From Shimazuella kribbensis DSM 45090 (GTDB taxonomy: Bacteria; Bacillota; Bacilli; Thermoactinomycetales; Thermoactinomycetaceae): 64,000 bases of DNA. Where the stretch lies: assembly GCF_000428065.1 (NCBI RefSeq), contig NZ_ATZF01000012.1, positions 110,398-174,397 of the forward strand. The letters are read 5' to 3'. The notes below the pieces were generated by a model, which was not told where the DNA came from, did no database searches, and was given only the letters and a program-made list of their open reading frames with translations. The translations under genes were made by a program, and so were the position numbers. This document shows positions 40,259-48,115 of this stretch, piece by piece. Every line of letters begins with the position of its first letter. Position 1 is the first letter of the stretch.

Positions 40259-40344
40259 TGAATGGAAATTTCCCCAGAAAATGCTGCGGCGGTGCCGTCG
40301 TACAGAACGGAGATGCCCCGAATCTTCTGACCCTTATTGTTCAT
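40213..40344 (-). CDS. possible short or truncated cassette ORF, 43 aa
   Basis: From ATG at 40344 with AAGGAAG upstream, the first 27 codons are strongly G/C-ending (MNNKGQKIRGISVLYDGTAA...), like the orphan cassettes. The frame then runs into the AT-rich inverted repeat and stops at 40213. It looks like a cassette gene cut off at the inverted repeat. Confidence 0.4.
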   Translation of the reverse strand: MNNKGQKIRGISVLYDGTAAAFSGEISIHIKRNGILFPLRFML

Positions 40345-40485
40345 CGTCTTCCTTGATTGATGATTACAACTGAATTTAATCGTACCAAAGAACAGCCAGA
40401 CGAAATACCTCTTTATTATTTATTTATGAATTTTTTTATTCTACGTCACAATAGAAAAATAAACAAAAACCTATCAACCGCCCTA

Positions 40486-40785
40486 TTACGAACCAAAAAT
40501 ATCATAATGATAACCTAGTACTAACTGCTTCCCCGTTTCTAGCTCTAGCACCTGACAATTACTCAAATCAAACGAGATCAGCTCCCCGTTCTCCGTTGTC
40601 ATACAAATCCGCGAAAGGCTAGGCTCTTTTTCTTTCAACTGCACATAACAAACTCTATTTTTTTCATTGGAATTTGGTTTTATCATTTCGGTTTGATCCC
40701 ATAAATGCAGAGTAGAATCCATTTTCAAATGACCCCAAAACTTATCTACTTGGCTTGCTTCCCCTTCAACCATGATTCGCAGCAT
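40486..40785 (-). CDS. hypothetical protein, 99 aa
   Basis: Not recognised. A soluble alpha/beta protein (MLRIMVEGEASQVDKFW ... ELETGKQLVLGYHYDIFGS) with AAGGAG before its ATG and host-like codons. Its promoter region may overlap that of the divergent regulator at 40967. Confidence 0.62.
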   Translation of the reverse strand: MLRIMVEGEASQVDKFWGHLKMDSTLHLWDQTEMIKPNSNEKNRVCYVQLKEKEPSLSRICMTTENGELISFDLSNCQVLELETGKQLVLGYHYDIFGS

Positions 40786-40966
40786 GTATCTAACTCCTTT
40801 ATTTCATTACTATTATTGGTAAAATCATAGAATAATAGGTAAATTTTTTCAATCATTATATTCTTTTGTCATTTCCTAGGAAATATCGCTCTCATAAGGA
40901 GGATTTACCTTTTAAAACAGAGAAATCTTGGAAAAGATATCCATTGTTCCAAAACGAGGTGAATAG

Positions 40967-42313
40967 ATGAACCTACCACTTGAAAAAATTGGTCCAATCC
41001 TCCGCAAGCGACGAACAGAAATGGGCCTGCGTATCCATGACTTAGCCGACGAACAAATATCCAAATCGACGATCAGCAATGCAGAACGAGGCCTTCCGAT
41101 CGTGACCGAGGCGATGTACGAATACCTTTTGAAAAAATTGGAACTTACCCATACCATGCAGACGATGCTAGAGGAGACCGAACAACAAGAACAAGAAGCG
41201 AAAGAGGCACTATTGGCTTTAGAAAGTATGATTTCCACAGACCCAGAGGAAGCTTTGCAGAAACTCCAACACATTCAACACACCTACCCCATTCCAAAAA
41301 ATACACCACTCTATGCCTTGCATACTTTTTTACTTGGTCGATGTGCGTTTGAACAGAAAAAATGGGAGAAAGCGAAGAAGTTATTTGGGGAAGTAGCAGA
41401 ACTAGCACAACAAAAAGGCAATCTGGCATATACCAATCTTTATTCTGCATGTATGAATGAACTAGGCAGGATTGCATATTATGAAGATCAACTAAAAGAC
41501 GCACTACAATACACCACAAATGGCATAAACCAATTGGAACAAGAAGGAGAACGGGCACATTATTTGTTTCATTTGCTATTAAATAAGGGAATCTATTTAG
41601 AAAAGGTAAAGGAACCAGAGAAAGCATTAGAAGCCATCGAGGAATTAGACAGGAAAATCAATCAACACTCCACTGTTTGTGATGCATTGTATATCGTGCA
41701 TTTAGATATTATCATTCAAATGCACAACATGTACGCTTCTATCTACAATGAATTACAAATGTATCAAAAAGCATTGGAATATGCGCAGAAAGGTGTAATT
41801 CTTGCACAGAAGAATAAATATTTTCATCTGTTATTGCTTCTTCGTACTACCCTCGGTATTATTCTGTGTAATCTAGGTAAGACCCAAGAAGCTGAAAAAT
41901 GTTACTTAGCTATTCTTAACTTTAGAAATAGAATAAACGTTGAACATGACTTTGTTTTTGTATATGTAGAACTAGGTGATCTCTACTTAAAACAAAAAAA
42001 TTGGATAGAGGCAGAAAAAATATTTAATCAAGCAATTGAAATTAGTAAAAGACACAACGATTTGATACATGTTATTGAATGTTTGATACGTCTAGGTGAT
42101 TGTTTTGTAGAACAGAAAAAGTTTGATCAAGCAATTCAGTACTATCAAGACGCTGAGTTAAATATAAAAACAAGCGGAAATCTTCAAAAGGAGAGTGAAA
42201 TTGTCACCAATCTAGGATATTGTTACCTCAATATTGGGGAGCAAAACAAATTGCAAATGTATCAACAAAAAGCTTTAGAAATTAATACTAAAATTAGATG
42301 GGGGGATAATTGA
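40967..42313 (+). CDS. XRE-family regulator with TPR repeats (RRNPP-like)
   Basis: A 448-residue protein: N-terminal Cro/CI helix-turn-helix (about residues 8-60, LRKRRTEMGLRIHDLADEQI) followed by nine or more TPR-like helix pairs to the C-terminus. This layout is typical of RRNPP quorum-sensing receptors (PlcR, NprR, AimR), which bind a short imported peptide. A tiny ORF with a strong Shine-Dalgarno overlaps its stop. Confidence 0.83.
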   Translation: MNLPLEKIGPILRKRRTEMGLRIHDLADEQISKSTISNAERGLPIVTEAMYEYLLKKLELTHTMQTMLEETEQQEQEAKEALLALESMISTDPEEALQKLQHIQHTYPIPKNTPLYALHTFLLGRCAFEQKKWEKAKKLFGEVAELAQQKGNLAYTNLYSACMNELGRIAYYEDQLKDALQYTTNGINQLEQEGERAHYLFHLLLNKGIYLEKVKEPEKALEAIEELDRKINQHSTVCDALYIVHLDIIIQMHNMYASIYNELQMYQKALEYAQKGVILAQKNKYFHLLLLLRTTLGIILCNLGKTQEAEKCYLAILNFRNRINVEHDFVFVYVELGDLYLKQKNWIEAEKIFNQAIEISKRHNDLIHVIECLIRLGDCFVEQKKFDQAIQYYQDAELNIKTSGNLQKESEIVTNLGYCYLNIGEQNKLQMYQQKALEINTKIRWGDN

Positions 42314-42363
42314 TGTTTTGTTATGGCAGTAAACCCTCAGGTGATTCAATTATTCGTCATTAA
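42313..42363 (+). CDS. possible 16-aa peptide gene downstream of the XRE-TPR regulator
   Basis: The ATG overlaps the regulator stop (TGATG) and has GGGGGG 7 bases upstream. It encodes MFCYGSKPSGDSIIRH then stop. Its length fits short pheromone precursors of the ComS/SHP type, though it has no clear export signal. The link to the receptor is inference. Confidence 0.35.
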   Translation: MFCYGSKPSGDSIIRH

Positions 42364-42472
42364 ATAAAATGTAGTACAAAGTATATTATTTTTTCAGTGA
42401 TAGCACATAGATAACTTATATGGTAACTATCAAAAGAAGCTGTCCATAATCCATAAGCTATACCCAAACACA

Positions 42473-42507
42473 AATAAAGAGCCTTTATTACAGAGGCTCT
42501 TTTGTTA
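42473..42507 (+). terminator. terminator after the regulator and peptide ORF
   Basis: AAAGAGCCT, loop, AGGCTCTTTTG. Confidence 0.75.
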
Positions 42508-42537
42508 TATCTATAGAAACAAAAACGAATTTCCCTT

Positions 42538-42571
42538 GCCGGCTCCCCTTCTGAACAGAAGGGGAGCCGGC
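42538..42571 (-). terminator. GC-rich hairpin ending cassette C10
   Basis: A perfect 16-bp stem (GCCGGCTCCCCTTCTG / CAGAAGGGGAGCCGGC) with an AA loop, 20 bp past the C10 stop on the minus strand. Confidence 0.75.
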
Positions 42572-42590
42572 GTTTCCTGAATGAGAACAT

Positions 42591-42992
42591 CTATCGCTTA
42601 CGCTTCAGATAGACCATGCAGGAGAACAGACCGAACCCCGTGACGAAGACAGTGGAGAGTACTGCACCCCACATGTCTACATCGGAGTAGGCCTTGATCA
42701 TGTACAGGGAGCCGGTCACCAGCGTCCCGAAATACACAGCCCATTGAAGGAAGTCATTCACAGGCTTGAACCGAGATGCGAAGATCGCTGCATTTGTATA
42801 GAAGGCCGCCGACACAAGGAGAGAGATAACGTTGGGGGAACCGCTGCTCACGAACAAGGCATGGAGCAGCTGAAACCCCGCTGCGAAGATGGCGATATTC
42901 ACCATTCCTCGTACGGAGAAAAACGTACGGGAGGACTTCTGTCCATCCTGCTTCGTCACCACAGGCTCCACCGGCTGCTTTTCCATTCCCAT
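42591..42992 (-). CDS. orphan cassette gene C10, 133-aa membrane protein
   Basis: Not recognised. A charged N-terminus (about 25 residues) is followed by four hydrophobic helices (about residues 28-47, 53-72, 83-99 and 107-127) and a KRKR tail. Codons are strongly G/C-ending. AGGAG precedes the ATG. The minus-strand leader carries CTATATAATACAAGTAGTTC, almost the same as that of C5. It has its own hairpin. Confidence 0.74.
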   Translation of the reverse strand: MGMEKQPVEPVVTKQDGQKSSRTFFSVRGMVNIAIFAAGFQLLHALFVSSGSPNVISLLVSAAFYTNAAIFASRFKPVNDFLQWAVYFGTLVTGSLYMIKAYSDVDMWGAVLSTVFVTGFGLFSCMVYLKRKR

Positions 42993-43082
42993 TGGTTCTC
43001 CTAGGAGTGAGTCGGAACTACTTGTATTATATAGTAAAATTAATTATTTTGCATATTCGTATGTTCTTACTTAATTATTTGC

Positions 43083-43190
43083 CAAAACAAAAACCCCCAC
43101 CGGCCAACCGATCGGGTAGGGTTTGATTTATGTTCTTTTCCATTCATTTCGGGTGGGCGTGCAGAGCCCAGTGTTGAGTTCTGCACGCCT
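43083..43190. repeat. two strong hairpins in a gene-free gap
   Basis: AACCC...GGGTT with inner GC pairs (43087-43124, T run on the minus-strand side) and GGCGTGCAGA / TCTGCACGCC (43156-43189). They resemble cassette hairpins but no ORF is attached. They may mark a lost cassette. The rest of the gap to 43480 holds only the AT-rich leader of C11. Confidence 0.5.
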
Positions 43191-43483
43191 CAGCAAGGAA
43201 GGTTCCCCTACTACTCCCCTATCAAGTTGAACAAGCAACCAAAAGTCATAATCCTAATAGCAAAATCTTCTATCAGAGCTGACTTAATCCAAACATATAA
43301 ATGAAAGCTACTAAAAACATAAGGTTAAATGATCATCACATTTAATATCAACCAATTCCATTACAAATATAAACAAATGTACAAACTCTTTTTCTATATA
43401 TTATAAAAATGTATTTATTCAAACAAAAATATGTTATTATATTATTACCCTGTAAGCTAGGTTCCGAGAGGTAAGGTACAGAA

Positions 43484-43582
43484 ATGGGTAAGAAGCTTCC
43501 CAAGATCAGGATCTGTCTCTGTCTGGGCGGAGCGAAGAGGGGCAAGGGACACGCAGGCTGGTGTCCCGCTGTGAGGCCCTGA
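43484..43582 (+). CDS. orphan mini-cassette gene C11, 32 aa
   Basis: Not recognised. A tiny basic peptide with three cysteines (MGKKLPKIRICLCLGGAKRG, then KGHAGWCPAVRP). Codons are G/C-rich (AAG, CTG, GGC, CCC). GAGAGG lies about 13 bases before the ATG, and an AT-rich promoter-like stretch precedes it. Two GC-rich hairpins follow. It was too short for ordinary gene finding; its translation is not proven. Confidence 0.45.
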   Translation: MGKKLPKIRICLCLGGAKRGKGHAGWCPAVRP

Positions 43583-43601
43583 CACCTGTCAGAGCTTCCA
43601 T

Positions 43602-43651
43602 ACACCCTTAACGGGTGTGTCGTTCCCGGCTGGAGTGATTCAGCCGGGAAC
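43602..43651 (+). terminator. double hairpin ending mini-cassette C11
   Basis: ACACCC/GGGTGT (43602-43618) then a perfect 10-bp GTTCCCGGCT/AGCCGGGAAC (43622-43651). Confidence 0.65.
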
Positions 43652-43752
43652 CAAATCAAATAACAAAGTGATTTAAATATATATAGATAAACATAATTTT
43701 CTGAATATTAAGATATTATTCAGGATACATATCCAATACTTAAAAATGCATC

Positions 43753-43793
43753 GCCCCTGTGCCCGAATCCTAATGGAATCGAACACAGGGACG
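43753..43793 (-). terminator. hairpin ending cassette C12
   Basis: CCCTGTG / CACAGGG arms enclosing a second small inverted repeat (GATTCC/GGATTC type); 20 bp past the C12 stop. Confidence 0.6.
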
Positions 43794-43812
43794 TTGCCAC
43801 GCTGTCGGAGGA

Positions 43813-44349
43813 CTAGCTCATGCTCGGATGCTCCACCTCGATGTAGAGGAACTCGCCGTTCTCCACCTTCTGGATGATGACCCAGCAGAACCGCATATCA
43901 CGTCCATTGGTGTCCTTCAGCGGGGCTCGCTTCATCACGATATCCCCGCAGGACAGATCACCAAGGTCGTAAAAGGTGTACTCATCCTGATCCACTTCCT
44001 TGTCATCACAAGGGAATCCAAAGAAGCTTTCCCCCTGGTGACAAATCATCTCAGGGTGATTGCGAATGACCTTCTCGCAATCTGTTGTCATCTCCGTGGA
44101 AGAGTTCAGATGGGATGCCAGTTCCTCCGTGGTCATCTCCATTCCACCAGAGAACGATTCCGTCACATTCACATACCAGAGAAGGAGCGGAGTATCGCCC
44201 TGATCCTGCTTCTCCAACATCTCATAGAGAACCGACGGATCCTCCTTGATCTGGTCATGAAGCAGAGGAAGATCCTCGGAGAACAGAGGAAAGCCCTCAA
44301 ACGCCAGCTCGCGTCGAATCTCGGGGCTAAGCATCATCGGCAGTCGCAT
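43813..44349 (-). CDS. orphan cassette gene C12, 178 aa, unknown function
   Basis: Not recognised. An acidic soluble protein; the C-terminal half has a WVIIQKVENGEFLYIEVEHP strand pair, and DLGDLSCGDIVMKRAPL suggests a beta fold. Many codons end in C or G. Start unclear: ATG at 44349 or TTG at 44376, both with weak Shine-Dalgarno sites. A TATACT box lies near 44408-44413 on the minus strand. Confidence 0.65.
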   Translation of the reverse strand: MRLPMMLSPEIRRELAFEGFPLFSEDLPLLHDQIKEDPSVLYEMLEKQDQGDTPLLLWYVNVTESFSGGMEMTTEELASHLNSSTEMTTDCEKVIRNHPEMICHQGESFFGFPCDDKEVDQDEYTFYDLGDLSCGDIVMKRAPLKDTNGRDMRFCWVIIQKVENGEFLYIEVEHPSMS

Positions 44350-44504
44350 TTCACATCCATTCCGGCCATCTCTCAAGACGGCCTATCGCATGGCAATGAT
44401 TTCTTCTAGTATATCAAAACAAAGATACAAAAACGTGGCACTTTTCAACAATATGAAAATACAAATAACAGCACCAAAAAAAGACGCATCACAGAAGCGA
44501 TACG

Positions 44505-45518
44505 TCACCAACTATATTCTTTACAACTCGGTACCCTATTTTTATATGCCCCTTCAAACGAAATGGATGATGCCTCCCTACAAGCATGATATATGCTCTC
44601 TTGTACTGCTTTAGCCGCTGCATTGCCAATCTTATCTACTTCGGCACTTGGCCAATTTGGGTCTTTCTTGGTCGTTGTTATCTCCTCTGTCGAAAAGACA
44701 AACACCACATCCCCATCAATGGAAGTATGTACAGGATAAATCGCTCTTACATGCCCATGTGAAGCAAGATGGGCAATCCGATCGTAATTTTCCATTGTAT
44801 GTAAATCTACATTAATCCCAACGATGGAGATCGTTGTATTCATGCTGTCTTGTGTTGTGAAGTCCTCTATTTCATCATAAGAGAGGAAGGGTTCATTTTC
44901 CCCTCGATTACCAGCAAGGATCGTTCCATCCGGCAACACCACATTCCCGACCGCATTGACGACAGATAAAGCACATATGATCATGCCATTACCGAGATCC
45001 ACTCTCGCTGATCCAATCCCTGCTTTCATCCCAGGAAACGAACGGCCAGCCTCTAAATAGTGAAATTTTCCAACGGTTGTACCTGTCCCAGCCCCTACAT
45101 TTCCATTTGGAACAGGCTGGTCACTTGCATTATCATATGCTTCTCGTCCGTAATCTGCGTTGAATTGTGCAATCCTTGTCCCCAAGTCATACACAATCGC
45201 CCCGCTGATACTTGGATTGATGATATTCGCTGATCTATCTCCGATCCCATCTTCGATCATCCGTTCCATAATCGCTGAAGCACTCATTAGTCCAGGTAAA
45301 CAGCCTCCTGCAACAAATAGACCATGCCGCCGATAATAGGATTTACCAAGGTTCAGGGTATCCGTGTTAAACGTACTGGATGCTCCTCCGTAAGCGGTAT
45401 ATGCTACCGGAAGGGCACGGTCAAACGTAACAACGGTACATCCTGTCCATTTATCGATATGAGTAGAATGTCCTACTTTTACTCCTGTTAATGCGGTTAG
45501 TGTATGGTTATCTTCCAT
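44505..45518 (-). CDS. P1-family peptidase (DmpA/L-aminopeptidase-like)
   Basis: A 337-residue N-terminal nucleophile enzyme of the peptidase family S58 (P1/DmpA). It has NGNVGAGTGTTVGK and the self-cleavage region GMKAGIGSARVDL, where the new N-terminal nucleophile Ser arises. The family removes N-terminal amino acids from peptides or amides. ATG at 45518 has GGAGGA 6 bases upstream; the frame extends to 45545. The 370 bp upstream (45519-45890) is AT-rich with no gene. Confidence 0.85.
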   Translation of the reverse strand: MEDNHTLTALTGVKVGHSTHIDKWTGCTVVTFDRALPVAYTAYGGASSTFNTDTLNLGKSYYRRHGLFVAGGCLPGLMSASAIMERMIEDGIGDRSANIINPSISGAIVYDLGTRIAQFNADYGREAYDNASDQPVPNGNVGAGTGTTVGKFHYLEAGRSFPGMKAGIGSARVDLGNGMIICALSVVNAVGNVVLPDGTILAGNRGENEPFLSYDEIEDFTTQDSMNTTISIVGINVDLHTMENYDRIAHLASHGHVRAIYPVHTSIDGDVVFVFSTEEITTTKKDPNWPSAEVDKIGNAAAKAVQESIYHACREASSISFEGAYKNRVPSCKEYSW

Positions 45519-45890
45519 GTTCGTTCCTCCGTTTTTCTTTAACAAAAGAAATCACCTTTCGATGATGGATTCTTCTCGTTTATGCCTTTTCTAATTGGAA
45601 ACCTAAAAAGAGTTTACATCAAGAAAAAAAGCTACGATTTCTTTGATTTTCAAATCTCTATATAAAAGTCAGACTGCGATCTTAATCAATAGAGCCACCA
45701 TCTCATTTTCTTCCCCAATCCCAAAAGAGAAACCTCTTGCAAAACACATATTTTAAATTTGATTATATTTATCCTGATTCGCCAGAATAATCGTTACGAT
45801 TTTATATAAACACTAGAATCACAACTCATATATTTATAATATAATTAATTTAAATTATAATAATAAAAATCAGATAATTTATCTCGTGCT

Positions 45891-45920
45891 CCTCGGCCAG
45901 ATGAAAGATTCTGGCCGAGG
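45891..45920 (-). terminator. GC-rich hairpin ending cassette C13
   Basis: A perfect 11-bp stem (CCTCGGCCAGA / TCTGGCCGAGG), 24 bp past the stop; stem core shared with the C1 hairpin. Confidence 0.7.
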
Positions 45921-45944
45921 CGGAGTCTCCTCAGGGCAAGTTGG

Positions 45945-46115
45945 TTACTGCTGGTTCAGATCCTCGTCCCTTACGGGAATCTTGCTGGTGCCGATGGCGG
46001 TCACTTCGCCTCCATGCTCGATGATGGCGTTGACGACCTTCGCTTCATCTTCACCAGTGTTGACTGCTCCAGAAAATCCGGCAATGTTGTGGTGAACATC
46101 CTGACGCTTGCTCAT
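45945..46115 (-). CDS. orphan cassette gene C13, 56 aa, unknown function
   Basis: Not recognised. Small, soluble: a helix around EDEAKVVNAIIEHGGEV, then a strand and an acidic tail. Codons are G/C-ending. ATG at 46115 has TTGGAGGA 6 bases upstream; the frame extends to 46154. A TATAAT box (46162-46167, minus) precedes it. Confidence 0.68.
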   Translation of the reverse strand: MSKRQDVHHNIAGFSGAVNTGEDEAKVVNAIIEHGGEVTAIGTSKIPVRDEDLNQQ

Positions 46116-46223
46116 TTGTTTTCCTCCAAGTAAGGTGAACGGAGGAGACTCCATCTCGATTATAATGAAAATAATTTTAAATACAAATTTTTATTTATTT
46201 AGAAATAAAATAATAAACAAAAT

Positions 46224-46262
46224 TAAACCGACTGCCGTGTGTAAGGAGTCGGTTATTTTTAT
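46224..46262 (+). terminator. orphan terminator-like hairpin
   Basis: AACCGACT / AGTCGGTT followed by ATTTTTAT. No plus-strand gene precedes it, so it may be left from a lost gene. Confidence 0.5.
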
Positions 46263-46385
46263 CTTTTCAAGTTTATTTTCGAACATATGTAAGATTTTGT
46301 ATTAAAATTATACTTGTATGTTGTATTTTGCAATTGAAACCATATTCAATTAACTATACGAAAAACTTCCGTGAAGGGTGATCGA

Positions 46386-47727
46386 GTGAACTTCAGAGTA
46401 AATCAAGAAAAACATTCCTCCATTTTAGCCAGAAGCCTAACAGCGTTGATAATTTCTATTCTCCTTTAATCTAGTATTACGACTCCTATTGAAGCTGCAA
46501 CAACCTTTAAAACAGAAATCTTTACCAAAGTGCCATCGCCTAGGTTTCCTGAAGGTGTTACTGTTGCAGATGAAGACACGATCTATGTAGGTACTCATCA
46601 AGGTGCTGTTATCCCTTCCACCTCTCCTTCTCATGTATTTACTTATGATCGGAATGGAAATTTAAAACGGGATTATGTCATCCAAGGTCAAAATGCTAGT
46701 GGTCAGGGAATTCTAGGAATGGAACTGGATGCCAAAGGACAGCTATATATCCTTGATCGTCATCCATCTGCGAGTGAGAAAATCCACTGTTTGAATCGTG
46801 GGAGGATAGTGAGTGTCGGATGAGAGAGGGTTTATCCCTCGCGTAAGTCCAACACTTTTTTCAGAAATATTTTTACAAACATACATTCTATTGATAAACT
46901 ACCAATCAGTTGCTCTTTGAAAAATGGATAGGATATCGGGTTGTGCAAACCAATCGTTTTGCACGTAAAATGCTATGCGTACCGAAAAATAGATAGACGG
47001 AAATGCGAAAACCAAGCAGTAAGTCTATTCTATGTCGTAGCAACAAAAACTCTGTTCAACCGTGGGGCTCACGGAGTTAGCTTGGTAATGAAGTAGTCAT
47101 CAGACTACCGTCCCAAGAATCCCAAGGCTTCAGCCGTGTGGAGTGTCAAATGTAACGGACTTGCAACAAGCGTTGATTTGGAAAATTCCAAATGGCGGAG
47201 GAAAAGCGGAAGTGTGGTACACTCATCCTGATCTAGATTCTATCTTTGGCCCCAACGGAATTCGATTTGCAGACAATGGTCGCACCCTCTTATTCGCTGT
47301 TACTTTGCATCCATTTTTTGATCCAACCAAAATCCTCCATGCTAAAGGTAGAATATACAAAATAAGCATAGATAAGACCGGAAAACCCGGTAAGCGGGAG
47401 CTTATATGGGAAGGTAAACCAGGGGAAGGACCAGATGGATTTACCATTGGTGAGTCAGGAAAAATATATGTATCTCTGGCTCTTCCAGAAGCTATGATGA
47501 TCCTCTCCCCAAATGGAAAAGAACTGAATCGAACGCCAGCAACCCTAGAAGAAAAGCTTCAACAGGAAGTCTCTTATTCTTCACCAGCTAATGTAGCATT
47601 TCATGGAAAACAAGTACTTGTCACCAATCAAGATTTCTTTGTAGGTGATCCTCAAAAACATGTAGTATTTAAGGTGTACGCAGGAGAACACGGAAAACCT
47701 TTGTTCCGCCCTTATATAAAACAATAA
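46386..47727 (+). pseudogene. secreted SMP-30/gluconolactonase-like (beta-propeller) gene, doubly broken
   Basis: From GTG 46386 a signal peptide begins (MNFRVNQEKHSS, then SLTALIISILL) but a TAA stop interrupts it. The frame goes on in phase with FPEGVTVADEDTIYVGTHQG to about 46795. An IS605-type mini-element of about 350 bp splits the gene, and the second half (ALIWKIPNGGG ... PNGIRFADNGRTLLF ... EGPDGFTIGESGKIYVS) resumes at 47150 and ends at 47727. The domain resembles SMP-30/LRE lactonases or NHL proteins. Two independent lesions show it is dead. Confidence 0.78.
46797..47149 (+). mobile_element. tnpB-less IS200/IS605-type mini-element inside the SMP-30-like gene
   Basis: The left end has a hairpin GAGGG/CCCTC (46826-46840). 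The right end (47116-47149) is AGAATCCCAAGGCTTCAGCC followed by GTGTGGAGTGTCAA, matching 29 of 34 bases with the element at the right edge of this window. No nuclease or transposase frame lies between. The inner region resembles a guide-RNA scaffold (STVGLTELAW frame relic). Boundaries are estimates. Confidence 0.6.
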
Positions 47728-47764
47728 GTGAAAAAAAGCCACTCTCTTAGAGTGGCTTTTCTAT
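47728..47764 (+). terminator. terminator after the SMP-30-like pseudogene
   Basis: AAAAAAAGCCACTCT, loop, AGAGTGGCTTTTCT. Confidence 0.85.
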
Positions 47765-47943
47765 ATGAAAGTTTTACACTTGATAGACGCGAGGATCACA
47801 ACAAACTAATTGCCATGATCCCGTTCTTCCGCTCCGCTCGTATCCTTCAGTCAAACAAAATGCCACGTTAGGCACCTCGGAGGAAGGTATCATCAGAGGG
47901 GAAGAACTGTTTAGTTGTTGAGCCTAATTCGGGCATGTCGTGC

Positions 47944-47991
47944 GCTATGTTATTCGCTATGTTGTTCGCTATGTTGTTCGCTATGTTATTC
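47944..47991 (+). repeat. four tandem 12-bp repeats
   Basis: GCTATGTTATTC, GCTATGTTGTTC twice, GCTATGTTATTC. The repeats sit in a 350-bp gap (47765-48115) that also has decayed-looking, moderately GC-rich sequence near 47800-47930 with no recognisable gene. Confidence 0.8.
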
Positions 47992-48115
47992 GTTGTTAGC
48001 TCAAGTCTAATAATAGAATATCATTATTTTCCGAGTATTTCAAGATTAGAATTGATATTTCTTCCACACCAATAAAAACAAGCCCTTCGAGATGAAAGGC
48101 TTTGATCAAACACCC

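Noticed and set aside
47780..48084. Plus-strand frame through the 12-bp repeats (AMLFAMLFAMLF...)
   Set aside because: It has an internal stop, no start with a ribosome site, and low-complexity translation, so I keep only the repeat.
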